From Bog-793 sp035625025 (GTDB taxonomy: Bacteria; Actinomycetota; Acidimicrobiia; Acidimicrobiales; Bog-793): a stretch of 17,291 nt of DNA. The number at the start of each line of letters is the position of its first letter. The stretch's first letter is position 1. The notes beneath the pieces were generated by a model. That model worked only from the letters and a program-made list of their open reading frames with translations. It was not told the origin of the DNA and did no database searches. Shown here in pieces: positions 1 through 6,668 of the stretch. The DNA is taken from assembly GCA_035625025.1 (NCBI GenBank), contig DASPQJ010000036.1, positions 1 through 17,291 on the forward strand, written 5' to 3'. A program made the translations under genes and the position numbers.

Positions 1-14
1 GGTGGGCGCCGTCC

Positions 15-965
15 CTAGTCGACGGTGAAGTGCGTGCCCGCTCGCCCCGTCAGCGCTCGCGCGAGGTTCGGCGGGTCCGTGACGATCGCGTGCTCGCCGC
101 CGTGCTCGAGGTACTCGATGATCGCCTCGATCTTCGGCGCCATGCTGCCCGGCGCGAAATGCACGCCCTCGGCCAGGCAGCGGCGCGCCTCGGCGAGGGT
201 GAGATGGTCCACCCAGCGCTGCGCGGGGCTGCCAAAGTCCAACGCCACCTTCTCGACCGAGGTCGAGATGAGGAACAGTTCCGCGTCAAGATCGCGGGCG
301 AGCAGCGAACAGCCAAGGTCCTTGTCGATCACGGCCTCGACGCCGAGGAGGTCGCCTTCGGCGTCCGCCACGACGGGAATCCCCCCGCCGCCGACCCCGA
401 TCACGATCACCCCCGCCTCGACGAGTGACTTGATCGCCGCGATCTCGACGATCCGAACCGGATGAGGTGAGGCGACGACCCGCCGCCAGCCCCGGCTGGC
501 ATCCTCCACGACGTCCCAGCCGTCTTGCTCGGCGCGCCGGCGGGCCTCGGCCTCGTCCATGAACGAGCCGATCGGCTTGCTCGGGCTCGCGAAGGCCGGG
601 TCGTCCCGCGCGACCTCGACCTGGGTTACGAGCGCGGCGACGGGTCGGTCGATCCCGCGTCGGCGCAGGACGTTCTGGAGGTTCTGGGCCAGGGCGTAGC
701 CGATCGCGCCTTGGGTGTCGGCGCCGCAGGCGTCGAGCGGCACCTCGTGCAGCTCGTGGGCGGCGAGTTCCGAACGGCGCAGGATGAATCCGACCTGTGG
801 ACCGTTGCCGTGACCGACGACGACGTCCCAGCCGTCCTCGATCATCGCCGCCACGTGCTCGGAGGTCTCGTGCGCCGCGACGTACTGATCGCGCACCGTC
901 TGGTGCATCCGGTCCTTGATCAGCGAGTTGCCGCCGACCGCCACGACGGCAAGCCGCGCGCCCAC
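15..965 (-). CDS. arcC: Carbamate kinase (catabolic, YqeA/ArcC family)
   Basis: This enzyme makes ATP from carbamoyl phosphate and ADP, releasing ammonia and CO2 in the cytoplasm. The 316-residue length fits the family. Visible motifs are the N-terminal AVGGNSL loop (about residues 9-15), GHGNGPQVG, the glycine-rich GVGGGGIPVV, VIDKDLGCSLLA, and FAPGSMAPKIEA near the C-terminus, all in family order. The start is GTG at 965. An AGAGGG ribosome site (975-980) lies 9 bases upstream and overlaps the stop of the preceding gene. A longer in-frame extension reaches about 1391 but is arginine/serine-rich and lies antisense to nothing but the preceding carbamoyltransferase gene, so I reject it. The gene is the last of the left-arm operon visible here, 13 bases after the YgeW-like gene. 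That placement suggests it cashes in carbamoyl phosphate released by the two carbamoyltransferases. No arginine deiminase is present, so an arginine-fermentation role is unlikely. The family call is firm; the pathway is inferred. Confidence 0.95.
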   Translation of the reverse strand: MGARLAVVAVGGNSLIKDRMHQTVRDQYVAAHETSEHVAAMIEDGWDVVVGHGNGPQVGFILRRSELAAHELHEVPLDACGADTQGAIGYALAQNLQNVLRRRGIDRPVAALVTQVEVARDDPAFASPSKPIGSFMDEAEARRRAEQDGWDVVEDASRGWRRVVASPHPVRIVEIAAIKSLVEAGVIVIGVGGGGIPVVADAEGDLLGVEAVIDKDLGCSLLARDLDAELFLISTSVEKVALDFGSPAQRWVDHLTLAEARRCLAEGVHFAPGSMAPKIEAIIEYLEHGGEHAIVTDPPNLARALTGRAGTHFTVD

Positions 966-978
966 AGACCTCGACCCT

Positions 979-1956
979 CTAACCCATCGTGAGCGCCATG
1001 ACGGCCTTCTGGCCGTGCAGGCGGTTCTCGGCCTCGTCATAGACGACCGAGCGAGGTCCGTCGATGACCTCGTCGGTGACCTCGACGTTGCGGTCCGCCG
1101 GCAACGGGTGCATGAAGATCGCGTCCTCGCCCGCGAGTTCAAGACGGCGCGAATCGGTGATCCAATCCGGGTACTTGCCGATGAGCTTGGCCCCTTCGGC
1201 CTCGTCCGTCGTCGTGAGGAGGGCCCCCCAGCTCTTGGCGTAGATGACGTCGGTGCCCCGGATTCCGGCGTCGAAGTCGTGCGACACCTCGAACGAAACA
1301 TGCGCCCGCCGGGCCTCGTCTTGGGCCCGCTCGACGATCTCGGGCAGAAGACCGAACTCCGGAGGGTGGACGAGCCGCACGTTGATGCCAAAGCGCGGGA
1401 GCAGCAGCGCGAGGCTCTGGGGCACGCTGATCGGCTTCTGGTAGCTCGTGGCGCAGGCCCAGCTGATCGTCGCCGTGCGGCCGGCCGGATCTCCGAAGCG
1501 CTCGATGATCGTCATCAGGTCCGCCAGAGCCTGGTGGGGGTGGTAGACGTCGCACTGCATGTTGAGCACGGGAACCCGGCTGGCCTCGGCGACTTCTCGC
1601 AGATAGGCGTTACCGACCTGCCAGTCGACGTAGCGGATGGCGATGCCGTCGTTGTAACGCCCGAGGATCTCGCCGATCTCCTTGGCCGTGTCGCCGTGTG
1701 CGATCTGTGTCGTGCGGCTCTCGATGAACTGGGCGTGGCCCCCCAGCTGCGCCATGCCGGCCTCGAACGAGGCTCGTGTCCGCGTGCTCGAGAAGAAGAA
1801 CAGCATCGCGAGGACTTTGTCGCGCAACAACGGGTGGGGCCTCCCGAGCGCCCGGTCGCGCTTCAGCTCGAAGGCGAGGTCGAGTACCGTGTCGAGCTCG
1901 CCTTTTGTCCACTCGCTGAAGTCGATGACGTCTCGACCACGAAGATCGGTCTGCAT
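979..1956 (-). CDS. ygeW: YgeW-like carbamoyltransferase
   Basis: This is a member of the aspartate/ornithine carbamoyltransferase fold, 325 residues long. The carbamoyl-phosphate motif SSTRTR lies at residues 56-61. From memory, it shares the marks of E. coli YgeW: QIAHGDT (84-90), GNAYLREV (115-122), QCDVYHP (134-140), ISWA...SYQKPISVPQ (164-180), YAKSW (239-243) and the C-terminal MHPLPAD (282-288). YgeW is described as a knotted catabolic carbamoyltransferase that does not use ornithine or aspartate; its true substrate is unsettled. Two usual active-site motifs differ here: HPTQ is HPHQ (139-142) and HCLP is HPLP (283-286). The ATG at 1956 has GAAAGG upstream. The gene lies between the second carbamoyltransferase (33 bases) and carbamate kinase (13 bases), which suggests phosphorolysis of a carbamoylated purine-derived intermediate. 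It is shorter than E. coli YgeW (about 396 residues). The family is secure; the substrate is unknown. Confidence 0.88.
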   Translation of the reverse strand: MQTDLRGRDVIDFSEWTKGELDTVLDLAFELKRDRALGRPHPLLRDKVLAMLFFFSSTRTRASFEAGMAQLGGHAQFIESRTTQIAHGDTAKEIGEILGRYNDGIAIRYVDWQVGNAYLREVAEASRVPVLNMQCDVYHPHQALADLMTIIERFGDPAGRTATISWACATSYQKPISVPQSLALLLPRFGINVRLVHPPEFGLLPEIVERAQDEARRAHVSFEVSHDFDAGIRGTDVIYAKSWGALLTTTDEAEGAKLIGKYPDWITDSRRLELAGEDAIFMHPLPADRNVEVTDEVIDGPRSVVYDEAENRLHGQKAVMALTMG

Positions 1957-1989
1957 TGCTCGCCTTTCTCGACTCGTCGGCGCCGTCGA

Positions 1990-2940
1990 CTACTCGACGG
2001 CGCCGAGCACCAGCGCCAGAAGCGCCATGCGCACGACGACGCCGTTGAACGCCTCGAACCAGTACCGGGCGTGGCGGGTGCTGTCGACGTCAAGGGGCAG
2101 CTCGTCCATCCTCGGCAGCGAGTGCAGGATGATGGCGTCGCTCTTCGCCTTCTTTCGCATCAGTTCCCGCGTGACCCGGTACTCCGGCGGCGTGAGCCCG
2201 TGCTCCCCCACCTCTTCCCGGGACTTCGTGTAGTCGGCCTGCACCACCGGCTCCATGTAGATGACGTCCGCCTCAGCGAGGCAGTCCTCCACGCTCTTCG
2301 CCTCGCGGTATCGGACGTTGCGGAGCTCGAGCTCGGCCGAGAACTCAGGCAGCAGCGCCATCTCTGGGGGGTGCACGAGCGACGCGGTCATGGCGAACTG
2401 CGACATGGCGTAGAGGATCGAGTGCATCGTGCGCATGCGCATGTCACCGACGCAAAGCACGTTCAGGCCGTCGAGCGTGCCTTTGTCCTTCCAGATCGTG
2501 TAGAGGTCGGTGAGCACCTGGGTCGGGTGCTCGCCCCAGCCGTCGCCGCAGTTGATCACCGGCACCGAGGCCCACTTCGCCGCCTCGGCAGGCGCGCCCT
2601 GCTCGAAGTGGCGCATCGCGATGACGTCGCCGTAGTACTCGAGCATGTGAACCGTGTCCTTGATGCTCTCCTGGTAGAAGTCCCCGGCCCGGGTCATCTT
2701 GGCGTCGGAGAAACCGAGCACGTGCCCGCCGAGCCGGTGCATCGCCGCCTCGGTGGCCAGTCGAGTCCGCGTACTCGGCTGGTAGAACGCGGTGAGCAGC
2801 GTCTTCGAAGCCAGAAGATTGCCGTTCTCACGCCGCTCCGCGAAGTGCGCCAGCTCCTCGGCGACACGGAAGACCTCGAAGTACTCGTCGCGTTCGAAGT
2901 CCCGGAGGGAAAGGATGTCTCGTCCGGCAAAACTCCTCAT
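1990..2940 (-). CDS. Aspartate-carbamoyltransferase-like protein, probably catabolic
   Basis: This 316-residue protein has the PyrB layout: QPSTRTR (54-60), GDGWGEHPTQVLTDLYTI (132-149), GDMRMRTMHS (165-174), HSLPRMDEL (273-281) and a PyrB-like C-terminus ending in LLALVLG. Residues that PyrB uses for aspartate are absent. The Arg-Val-Gln of the 240s loop is replaced around EPVVQ (230-234). The loop carrying Ser80/Lys84 in E. coli PyrB reads AGDFYQES (85-92), with no lysine. This points to a substrate other than aspartate. A PyrB/YgeW-family enzyme in Rubrobacter was proposed to be a ureidoglycine carbamoyltransferase of purine breakdown, and that is an attractive candidate here. Neighbours agree: YgeW and carbamate kinase follow, and no pyrimidine-biosynthesis gene is present. 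The ATG at 2940 has AGGAG about 11 bases upstream and lies 30 bases after the reductase stop. Most automatic pipelines would label it pyrB; I think that is probably misleading. Confidence 0.9.
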   Translation of the reverse strand: MRSFAGRDILSLRDFERDEYFEVFRVAEELAHFAERRENGNLLASKTLLTAFYQPSTRTRLATEAAMHRLGGHVLGFSDAKMTRAGDFYQESIKDTVHMLEYYGDVIAMRHFEQGAPAEAAKWASVPVINCGDGWGEHPTQVLTDLYTIWKDKGTLDGLNVLCVGDMRMRTMHSILYAMSQFAMTASLVHPPEMALLPEFSAELELRNVRYREAKSVEDCLAEADVIYMEPVVQADYTKSREEVGEHGLTPPEYRVTRELMRKKAKSDAIILHSLPRMDELPLDVDSTRHARYWFEAFNGVVVRMALLALVLGAVE

Positions 2941-2970
2941 CTCGTGCTGTGCTCCTGTTCTGGAAGATCC

Positions 2971-3960
2971 CTACGAGCCGAAAGTGTCGATCATCAGTTC
3001 CACGTCGCTGCCGAGCGGGTAGAGGATCGGACAGGTTGCGCCGGCCCCGATGTACTCGTCGACCTTGGCGCGGCACTCCGCGGGAGTGCCGGAGGCCGTG
3101 ATCATCTGGACGGCGTCGTCGGGCACGAGACGCATCGCGCGGTGGATCTCCTCCGGCCCGGCCGGCCAGGTGAGGACTTTGCCGATCTGCTCGATGAGCG
3201 CCGGATCGACGCCGCTCGCCTTCATGATGTGGGGCTGTTGGCCGAGGTACTGGGTGAGCAGCTCCCGCGCCCGGTCGAGGGCGAGGGCGCGGTCGTTGTC
3301 GAGCGAGCACACGACGAGCTGGGGCCGGTCGATCTCGTCGAGCGAGCGCCCCGCGCGCGCCGCGCCGATCGCGAGGTGCTCCAGGGCGGTCTTGTTGTAC
3401 TCGGGGCTCACCATGTAGTTGAGCACGACCCCGTCGGCGATCTCCGCCGCGAGCTCCATCATCTGCATGCCCGTCGCGCCGACATAGATCGGCACGGGCC
3501 GCGGCGAGCGGTCGCCGTGAACGATGTCGATCTCCACGTCGTCAAGGTGGACGAACTCGCCGTGGTAGGTGACGCGCTCCATGGCGAGCAGGCGCCGCGT
3601 CGCCTCGACCACCTCGCGCATCGCGCGCAGCGGCCGGTGCCGGTCGACTCCGACCTTGGCGGCCAGTGGCTCCCACCACGCGCCGAGACCGAGGATCACC
3701 CGCCCCGGAGCGAGCTCGTCGAGCGTCGAGAATGTCGCGGCGAGCAATCCGACGTTGCGGGTCCAGATCGGGATCACCCCGGAGCCCACCTTGATGCGGC
3801 TTGTGACCGCGGCGTACGCCGCCATCGGCACGGTGGCCTCCCGCACCAGGCGACTCTCCGCCTGCCAGATCGCCTCGAAGCCGCGCTCTTCGGCGTAACG
3901 GGCGTATCGCATGCCGTCGCGGATCGGGTGCATGTCCTGGAGGTATAGGGCGGCCCTCAT
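2971..3960 (-). CDS. F420-type luciferase-like (LLM/Mer-like) oxidoreductase
   Basis: This 329-residue protein has the luciferase-like TIM-barrel pattern and resembles methylenetetrahydromethanopterin reductase (Mer). It has an early GFEAIWQAES segment, RIKVGSGVIPIWTRN around residues 55-70, LDELAPGRVILGLGA around 80-95, and PIYVGATGMQMM...AAEIADGVVLN in the middle, followed by a C-terminal TPAECRAKVDEYIGAG. These regions build the deazaflavin F420 or flavin pocket. Members transfer hydride between F420 and a substrate; the substrate cannot be read from the sequence. The ATG at 3960 overlaps the stop of ssnA as ATGA, and a GAGGAG site (3967-3972) lies 6 bases upstream, so the start is secure. 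Translational coupling between SsnA and the carbamoyltransferases makes a role in the same pathway likely. The E. coli-type cluster has the redox protein YgfK, which is not seen here. This enzyme could fill the reductive step, but that is speculation. An FMN-dependent monooxygenase is the alternative. Confidence 0.88.
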   Translation of the reverse strand: MRAALYLQDMHPIRDGMRYARYAEERGFEAIWQAESRLVREATVPMAAYAAVTSRIKVGSGVIPIWTRNVGLLAATFSTLDELAPGRVILGLGAWWEPLAAKVGVDRHRPLRAMREVVEATRRLLAMERVTYHGEFVHLDDVEIDIVHGDRSPRPVPIYVGATGMQMMELAAEIADGVVLNYMVSPEYNKTALEHLAIGAARAGRSLDEIDRPQLVVCSLDNDRALALDRARELLTQYLGQQPHIMKASGVDPALIEQIGKVLTWPAGPEEIHRAMRLVPDDAVQMITASGTPAECRAKVDEYIGAGATCPILYPLGSDVELMIDTFGS

Positions 3961-5315
3961 CGTTCGCTCCTCGATCTCGGATCGTAGGTGTGTTGCGGCG
4001 TCGCCTCGAGGCGCCGCCACAGCCGCTCGGTGACGGGCACCTCGTGGGCGGCGACGTCGGCCTCGGCGACGCGGGTCGATCGACCGGCGGCGACGACGAG
4101 CTCACCCGCCACGTAGACGTCGCGCACCATCGCCGACGTGAGACCGAAGACCCAGTGCCCCGCGAGGTTGTCGGCGCGCAGCGGCGTCGGCGGATCGTAG
4201 GAAAGCACACAGAGATCGGCCGGCGCGCCGGCGCGTAGCGTGCCGAGGAGTCGTTCGCCGAATACTCGCCCGGCGAGGCGCGCGCCCTGTGCCAGGTGGG
4301 AGAGCGGCCACTCCGGCGGCGTGGCGAGGTCGGCTTCCTTGGCTCGGAAGAATCCGGCCTGGGACTCGGCCCACATGTCCCCGCCGATGCCGTCGGTGCC
4401 GAGCGCGACCTGCCCGGCGCGCCGGTTGAACGGCGAGTGCCCGACGGCGTTGTTCATGTTCGAGCGCGGATTGCACACGACCGTTGCGCCGGCGGCCTCG
4501 ATGCGGCGCGCCTCGGCCTCGTCGACGTGCACGCAGTGGGCGAGAACGGCGCGCCCGCTGAGCACCCCCCTCTCGTCCAGTCGGTCGACCACCCGCCGGG
4601 AGTAGCGCGCCAGGCTGTCGCGCTCGTCCACTTCGTCCTCCGCGACGTGGATGTGCACGCCCACGCCGGCTCCGGCCGCCAGCTCGCTGCAACCCGCCAA
4701 CGTCTCGTCGGAGAGGGTGAACGAGGCGTGGGCACCCACCATGCCGCGCGCGAGATCTTGGGAACGGCCGAGAAAGCGCTTGTTCTCGGCGAGACCCGCG
4801 ACGGCGCGTTCAGGCCCGTCCCGATCGGTGACCTCGTAGCAGAGCACAGAACGCACGCCGAGGTCGCCGAGTGCCTCGGCGATCACGTCGAGCGAACCGT
4901 CGATGAAGTTCGGGGAGGCGTGGTGGTCGACGATCGTCGTCGTGCCGGCGAGCAGGGCATCGAGCCCGCCCCGCAGCGCCGAGGCGCGCACCGATTCCTC
5001 GTCGAGACAGCGGTCGAGCCGCCACCAGACGCGCTGGAGGATCTCGGCGAAGTCCGCCGGCGGCGCCAGCGCGTACGGCATGCCCCGGGAAAGCGCCGAG
5101 TAGAGGTGGTGATGGGCACAGACGTTTCCCGGCACGATCAACGAACCAGCGCAGTTCCGGCGGACGGCGCCCTCGGACACGGGGCCGAGAGCGCGCACGC
5201 GCCCGTCCGCGATGGTGAGGTCCGCCCGCACGACTTCCGGTGGCGCGAGCGCCACGACCACCGTCGCCCCGCACAGCGCCACAGGCGGGGCGGAGCGGCG
5301 GTCCGGCTCGCCCAT
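3957..5315 (-). CDS. ssnA: SsnA-like aminohydrolase
   Basis: This is a metal-dependent amidohydrolase-superfamily protein of 452 residues (E. coli SsnA is about 442). Metal and catalytic residues are visible: HxH in VCAHHHLYS (His68, His70), HIHVAEDE (His221-Glu228), His260 in LAHCVH, and Asp308 in ALGTDGIGGDM. From memory, it shares with E. coli SsnA the segments SRGMP, WWRLDRCLDEES, TTTIVDHHASP, GAHASFT, NPRSNMNNAVG and DNLAGHWVFG. That makes it an SsnA ortholog rather than a generic chlorohydrolase. SsnA acts in the cytoplasm and is required in the urate-inducible clusters of gut anaerobes; its exact reaction is unsettled, probably hydrolysis of a purine-derived amide or amine. The ATG at 5315 lies 3 bases after the stop of the PLP gene, and the end overlaps the reductase start by 4 bases, so it sits in the core of the operon. 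The family call is firm; the substrate is unknown. Confidence 0.9.
   Translation of the reverse strand: MGEPDRRSAPPVALCGATVVVALAPPEVVRADLTIADGRVRALGPVSEGAVRRNCAGSLIVPGNVCAHHHLYSALSRGMPYALAPPADFAEILQRVWWRLDRCLDEESVRASALRGGLDALLAGTTTIVDHHASPNFIDGSLDVIAEALGDLGVRSVLCYEVTDRDGPERAVAGLAENKRFLGRSQDLARGMVGAHASFTLSDETLAGCSELAAGAGVGVHIHVAEDEVDERDSLARYSRRVVDRLDERGVLSGRAVLAHCVHVDEAEARRIEAAGATVVCNPRSNMNNAVGHSPFNRRAGQVALGTDGIGGDMWAESQAGFFRAKEADLATPPEWPLSHLAQGARLAGRVFGERLLGTLRAGAPADLCVLSYDPPTPLRADNLAGHWVFGLTSAMVRDVYVAGELVVAAGRSTRVAEADVAAHEVPVTERLWRRLEATPQHTYDPRSRSER
3967..3972 (-). promoter_or_regulatory. Ribosome binding site of the F420-type reductase gene
   Basis: GAGGAG on the minus strand inside the 3' end of ssnA, 6 bases before ATG 3960. 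It fixes the start within the ATGA overlap and shows that the reductase is translated efficiently rather than only by coupling. Confidence 0.8.
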
Positions 5316-5318
5316 CGC

Positions 5319-6668
5319 TCAGCGCTCGACCCCGGTGAAGAGCACGGCCACTCGCTCGTCGGGGCGCACCGCGCCGGCGGCCAGCAGATCGACGAGCCCC
5401 GCGAGACCGGCCGAACCCGTGACGCTGACCGGGAATCCCGCCTCCTCGCCGAGGCTGTGGGCCTCGGCGAGGCTGTCCTCGACGACGACGAGGGGCTGTC
5501 CGCCCGTCGCGAGCATCCCGCGCACCACGGCCAGCCAGTCGTAGGTCTCGTCGTCGAGAATGCCTTCGGCGATGCTCTTCGGCTCGGCTTCCCAGGGCCA
5601 CATGTAGCGCGAGCGCGTCTTGGCGGCGGCGGCGAGCACCGGGTCGATCTCCGCGGCCCCAGACGATCCTCCCAGTTCCGCGCGCACCCTGGCGTAGGCG
5701 CGCTCGAGCGGGTGCGCGCCGCTCGTCTGCACGGTGTGGATCCTCGGCAGACGCGGGAGAGCCCCGAGCGCATGCGCCTCCGAGAGGGCCTGCGCGCAGC
5801 TGCTGGCGAGGGCGCCCCCGCCGACCTGGACGACGAGATGGTCGAGCGTGAGCCCCCGCGCCAAGAGCTCCGAAACGATCTCGTAGCCGAGGGTCTCTCC
5901 CCCCTCGATCGCCAGGCCGTTGAGGTTTCCCTGGCAGGTGAAGCCGAGGGCCCCGCGTTCGAGCACGCCGAGGAGACGGCGGTAGGTGGGGTCGCCGCGG
6001 CCGCCCGGTTGGCGCTCGCAGAACACCACCTGGGAGCCGAGCGCGCCGATCTGCCGGACGATGTGGTCGTCGGCGTCGACGGGCACGAAGACGCGCAGCC
6101 GCCAGCCGATGGCCGCGGCGATGACCGCGGCCGCGAGCGCGGCGTTGCCGCAACTCGCGACGGCGAGCGTCGGGCGCCAGTCGGGATCCGCCAGGCCGAG
6201 CAGTTCGGCCACCTCGAGATGCAACGCCACGCCCAGGAGATGGCGCGCCTTGTGCGAGCCGGCCACGTTGCCGGTCTCGTCCTTCACCCACACCCCTCCC
6301 GGCTCGACGAAGCCGAGGGCGCGCGACAGGTTTTCGCTGCGCGCGAACGGGGTCGAGACAAAACCACGACCGTCGACCCGGGCGACCGCGGCGTCAAGGT
6401 CCCGCACCAGTTCGACGAAGCGCTCGTCGCTGATCCCGCCGGCGACAGCGCGGTGGTAGCTGTGGAGGAGCCCCCGGTAGCTGACGAAGGGGCACGAGTC
6501 GGCCTCGGCGGGGCCAGGAAAACCCACCTCAGCGGTATCGAGCACCCGCGCCAGCACGTGGTCGACATCACCGAACTGGCTGTTGCGGCACCGGAACGGG
6601 AAAGGATCGCGCGCCCGCGGCGCAGCGCCGCATCCAGCGCAGACGAGCGTGCTCGCAGTCCCGGTCAA
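5319..6668 (-). CDS. Threonine-synthase-like PLP enzyme with N-terminal CxxC
   Basis: This is a fold-type II pyridoxal-phosphate enzyme of about 449 residues. The Schiff-base lysine is most likely Lys140 in ETGNVAGSHKARH (131-143). The phosphate/substrate loop is ASCGNAAL (171-178), and a glycine loop QVGGGALASS follows near residue 261. The C-terminus has a TGSAGLAGL segment typical of the family. The N-terminus carries CAGC (Cys10-Cys13) and a further cysteine at 27, a possible partial zinc ribbon. Related enzymes catalyse beta-elimination/replacement or ammonia-lyase reactions on serine, threonine or diaminopropionate. In E. coli-type clusters this slot holds diaminopropionate ammonia-lyase YgeX, but this protein looks closer to threonine synthases. 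The start is read as TTG at 6668, overlapping the preceding stop as TTGA. No strong ribosome site is visible, so translation is probably coupled. The start is moderately sure, the family firm, the substrate unknown. Confidence 0.85.
   Translation of the reverse strand: MTGTASTLVCAGCGAAPRARDPFPFRCRNSQFGDVDHVLARVLDTAEVGFPGPAEADSCPFVSYRGLLHSYHRAVAGGISDERFVELVRDLDAAVARVDGRGFVSTPFARSENLSRALGFVEPGGVWVKDETGNVAGSHKARHLLGVALHLEVAELLGLADPDWRPTLAVASCGNAALAAAVIAAAIGWRLRVFVPVDADDHIVRQIGALGSQVVFCERQPGGRGDPTYRRLLGVLERGALGFTCQGNLNGLAIEGGETLGYEIVSELLARGLTLDHLVVQVGGGALASSCAQALSEAHALGALPRLPRIHTVQTSGAHPLERAYARVRAELGGSSGAAEIDPVLAAAAKTRSRYMWPWEAEPKSIAEGILDDETYDWLAVVRGMLATGGQPLVVVEDSLAEAHSLGEEAGFPVSVTGSAGLAGLVDLLAAGAVRPDERVAVLFTGVER

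Noticed and set aside
966..1391. N-terminal extension of carbamate kinase by 142 residues
   Set aside because: It lies wholly within the YgeW-like gene, has Ser/Arg-rich composition, and the kinase begins normally at GTG 965.
15..1956. Arginine deiminase pathway (arcB-arcC)
   Set aside because: No arginine deiminase and no arginine/ornithine antiporter; the transferase matches YgeW rather than ornithine carbamoyltransferase.
979..2940. Arginine or pyrimidine biosynthesis operon (argF and pyrB)
   Set aside because: No other arginine or pyrimidine gene is nearby, the proteins differ at substrate residues, and the neighbours are catabolic purine-type genes with carbamate kinase.
916..3948. Very long open frame on the plus strand opposite the carbamoyltransferase and reductase genes
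   Set aside because: It is the mirror of well-recognised minus-strand genes, has no domain I recognise and is rich in Arg, His, Asp and Val, as expected for antisense frames in GC-rich DNA.
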